Source: Hymenobacter pini
GTDB taxonomy: Bacteria; Bacteroidota; Bacteroidia; Cytophagales; Hymenobacteraceae
Direction: 5' to 3'
NCBI RefSeq assembly: GCF_020421205.1
Contig: NZ_JAIZZH010000001.1
Coordinates: forward strand, 620,001-684,000
DNA length: 64,000 bases
The notes beneath the pieces were generated by a model. It did no database searches, was not told where the DNA came from, and saw only the letters and a list, made by a program, of their open reading frames with translations. Below, one piece after another: positions 62,839 to 64,000 of the stretch (positions are counted from its first letter, which is position 1; the number at the start of each line of letters is the position of its first letter). The translations under genes were made by a program, and so were the position numbers.

Positions 62839-64000
62839 ATGAAGAAACATCTACTTGCGCTGCTACTGACGTTGGTTGTCTGGCCCCTGGCCGCGCAACA
62901 GCACTACGAGCTGAATTCGGGCTGGCTGGCCCAACCCATTGCCAAAGTGCAGGCGGAAGGGCCGCAGCTTTCCCAGCCTGGTTACCCGCTGGCGGGCTGG
63001 CTGCCGGCCGTGGTGCCGGGTACGGTGCTGACTACTCAATTAGCCAACAAGCAGGTGCCCGACCCGTTTTTCGGGATGAATAACCAGCGCATTCCCGACA
63101 TCTACCGTACCGGGCCGGGCTATTATACCTACTGGTTTGTCAAGGATTTTCAGGAAGCGCCGGCCGTCGGCACTGGCCAGGTGTGGCTGCACCTGCGGGG
63201 CGTGAACTACAGCTGTGAGGTATTTCTGAACGGGCAGAAGCTCAACCAACAAACCCACCGCGGCATGTTCCTGCGCCAGAGCTACAACATCACGCCCCGC
63301 TTGGCCCCGGATGGCCGCAACCGCCTGGCCGTGCTGGTATACCCGCCTGACCCCATGGGCAACCCCAACGGCGGCCAAGCCGGCGACGGCACCATTGCCC
63401 GCAGCGTGACCCACCAGTACGTGGCCGGCTGGGACTGGATTCAGCCCATCCGGGACCGGAATACGGGCATCTGGGACAAGGTCACCATCGAAAAAACCGG
63501 CCAGATCAACCTGAAAAACCCGCACATTATCACCCACGTGCCCGGCTTGCGCAAACCCACCGCCCCCCAGCAGCCTGCCTTGCTCGACGTGACGGCCGAA
63601 TTGGAAAACCCGACAGGTAAAAAGGTGACGGGTACGCTCCAGTACACCATTGACGGGCAGACAGTGGCGCAAAAAGTAACCCTACCGGCCCGCTCCACCC
63701 AACTGGTGCGCCTGCCTACGCTTACGCTTCCCAACCCCAAACTGTGGTGGCCGAACGGCTACGGTGCGCAGCCGCTGTATTCCTCGCAGCTGCAGTTTCT
63801 GGTGGGTAGGACCGTGTCGGATGCAGAGGAGGTGACGGTGGGGGTGCGCGAAATCCGGCCCGAGTGGAACGCCCGCACCCAGAGTATGCAGGTGCTGGTG
63901 AACGGGCAGCGCATCTTCATTAAGGGAGGCAACTGGATTATCTCCGATGCTATGCTGCGCTTCTCGGAGGCCCGCTACGATGCCGAAATTCGCTTCCACC
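62839..64000 (+). CDS. GH2 family enzyme, endo-beta-mannosidase/exo-glucosaminidase type, 3' partial
   Basis: The ATG at 62839 opens 387 codons that run off the right edge without a stop. A signal peptide (HLLALLLTLVVWPLAAQ) is followed by the GH2 sugar-binding jelly roll (WLHLRGVNYSCEVFLNGQ), an Ig-like domain (WWPNGYGAQPLYSSQL) and the start of the barrel, KGGNWIISDAMLRFSEARY. That last segment resembles mannosylglycoprotein endo-beta-mannosidase and CsxA-type proteins, which cut the Man-beta-1,4-GlcNAc core linkage or beta-glucosamine. The catalytic glutamates lie outside the window. It completes a set of enzymes for the N-glycan core. Confidence 0.88.
   Translation, partial: MKKHLLALLLTLVVWPLAAQQHYELNSGWLAQPIAKVQAEGPQLSQPGYPLAGWLPAVVPGTVLTTQLANKQVPDPFFGMNNQRIPDIYRTGPGYYTYWFVKDFQEAPAVGTGQVWLHLRGVNYSCEVFLNGQKLNQQTHRGMFLRQSYNITPRLAPDGRNRLAVLVYPPDPMGNPNGGQAGDGTIARSVTHQYVAGWDWIQPIRDRNTGIWDKVTIEKTGQINLKNPHIITHVPGLRKPTAPQQPALLDVTAELENPTGKKVTGTLQYTIDGQTVAQKVTLPARSTQLVRLPTLTLPNPKLWWPNGYGAQPLYSSQLQFLVGRTVSDAEEVTVGVREIRPEWNARTQSMQVLVNGQRIFIKGGNWIISDAMLRFSEARYDAEIRFH

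Noticed and set aside
1..64000. CRISPR arrays, tRNA/rRNA genes, IS elements or prophage
   Set aside because: Repeats seen are inverted, intragenic or REP-like; no spacer-repeat array, cloverleaf, transposase or integrase pattern was found.

Overview
The window reads as chromosomal DNA of a GC-rich Bacteroidota, most like Hymenobacter or a close Cytophagales relative. The support is a SusC/SusD pair, secreted glycoside hydrolases, weak Shine-Dalgarno signals, TTG-N19/20-TAnnTTTG-like promoter candidates in the few AT-rich spacers, and protein families typical of that group. This assignment is an inference from gene content; no rRNA or tRNA is present. No transposase, integrase, phage gene or CRISPR array was seen.

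Left half (1-35054): a large surface-polysaccharide locus. On the + strand are the end of an initiating sugar-phosphate transferase, a WecG/TagA glycosyltransferase, and a run of nine genes (2186-12062) that looks like one pathway for an unusual CDP-activated sugar: two cytidylyltransferases, an SDR epimerase/dehydratase, an RmlC-type epimerase, a SAF-domain oxidoreductase, a sugar C-methyltransferase, a PIG-L deacetylase, a DUF4910 zinc-peptidase-like protein and a class III aminotransferase. A bidirectional terminator (12092-12141) separates it from minus-strand genes: gmd-fcl (GDP-L-fucose) with a GT61 and a double-GT2 protein; a very large secreted beta-helix/malectin-like/Ig-like protein with its own terminator; and a long export and assembly operon reading wza, wzc, wzx, GT4, wzy-like, GT, GT4, GT4, GT2, beta-helix protein (35054 down to 21843).

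Middle (35315-42864): an OmpR-type two-component pair diverging from the export operon, a SulP anion transporter, a solitary GT2, an enoyl-CoA hydratase, a hexapeptide acyltransferase and a 38-residue membrane protein found by reading the minus strand.

Right part (43102-64000): a polysaccharide/glycoprotein utilisation locus with GH35, SusC, SusD, GH5 plus ricin-type lectin, GH30, an N4-(beta-GlcNAc)-asparaginase, CutC, GH29, GH3, a ROK sugar kinase, GH20 and a GH2 endo-beta-mannosidase-like enzyme cut by the right edge. GH35, GH29, GH20, GH3, GH2 and a glycosylasparaginase together match sequential dismantling of plant-type N-glycans. GH30 and GH5 may add activity on arabinogalactan or other wall glycans.

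Non-coding features of note are hairpins built from period-8 and period-7 repeats filling three intergenic gaps, a perfect 25-bp-arm palindrome behind the GH35 gene, a REP-like inverted repeat before the GH3 gene, and a near-identical 332-bp direct repeat inside the giant beta-helix gene.
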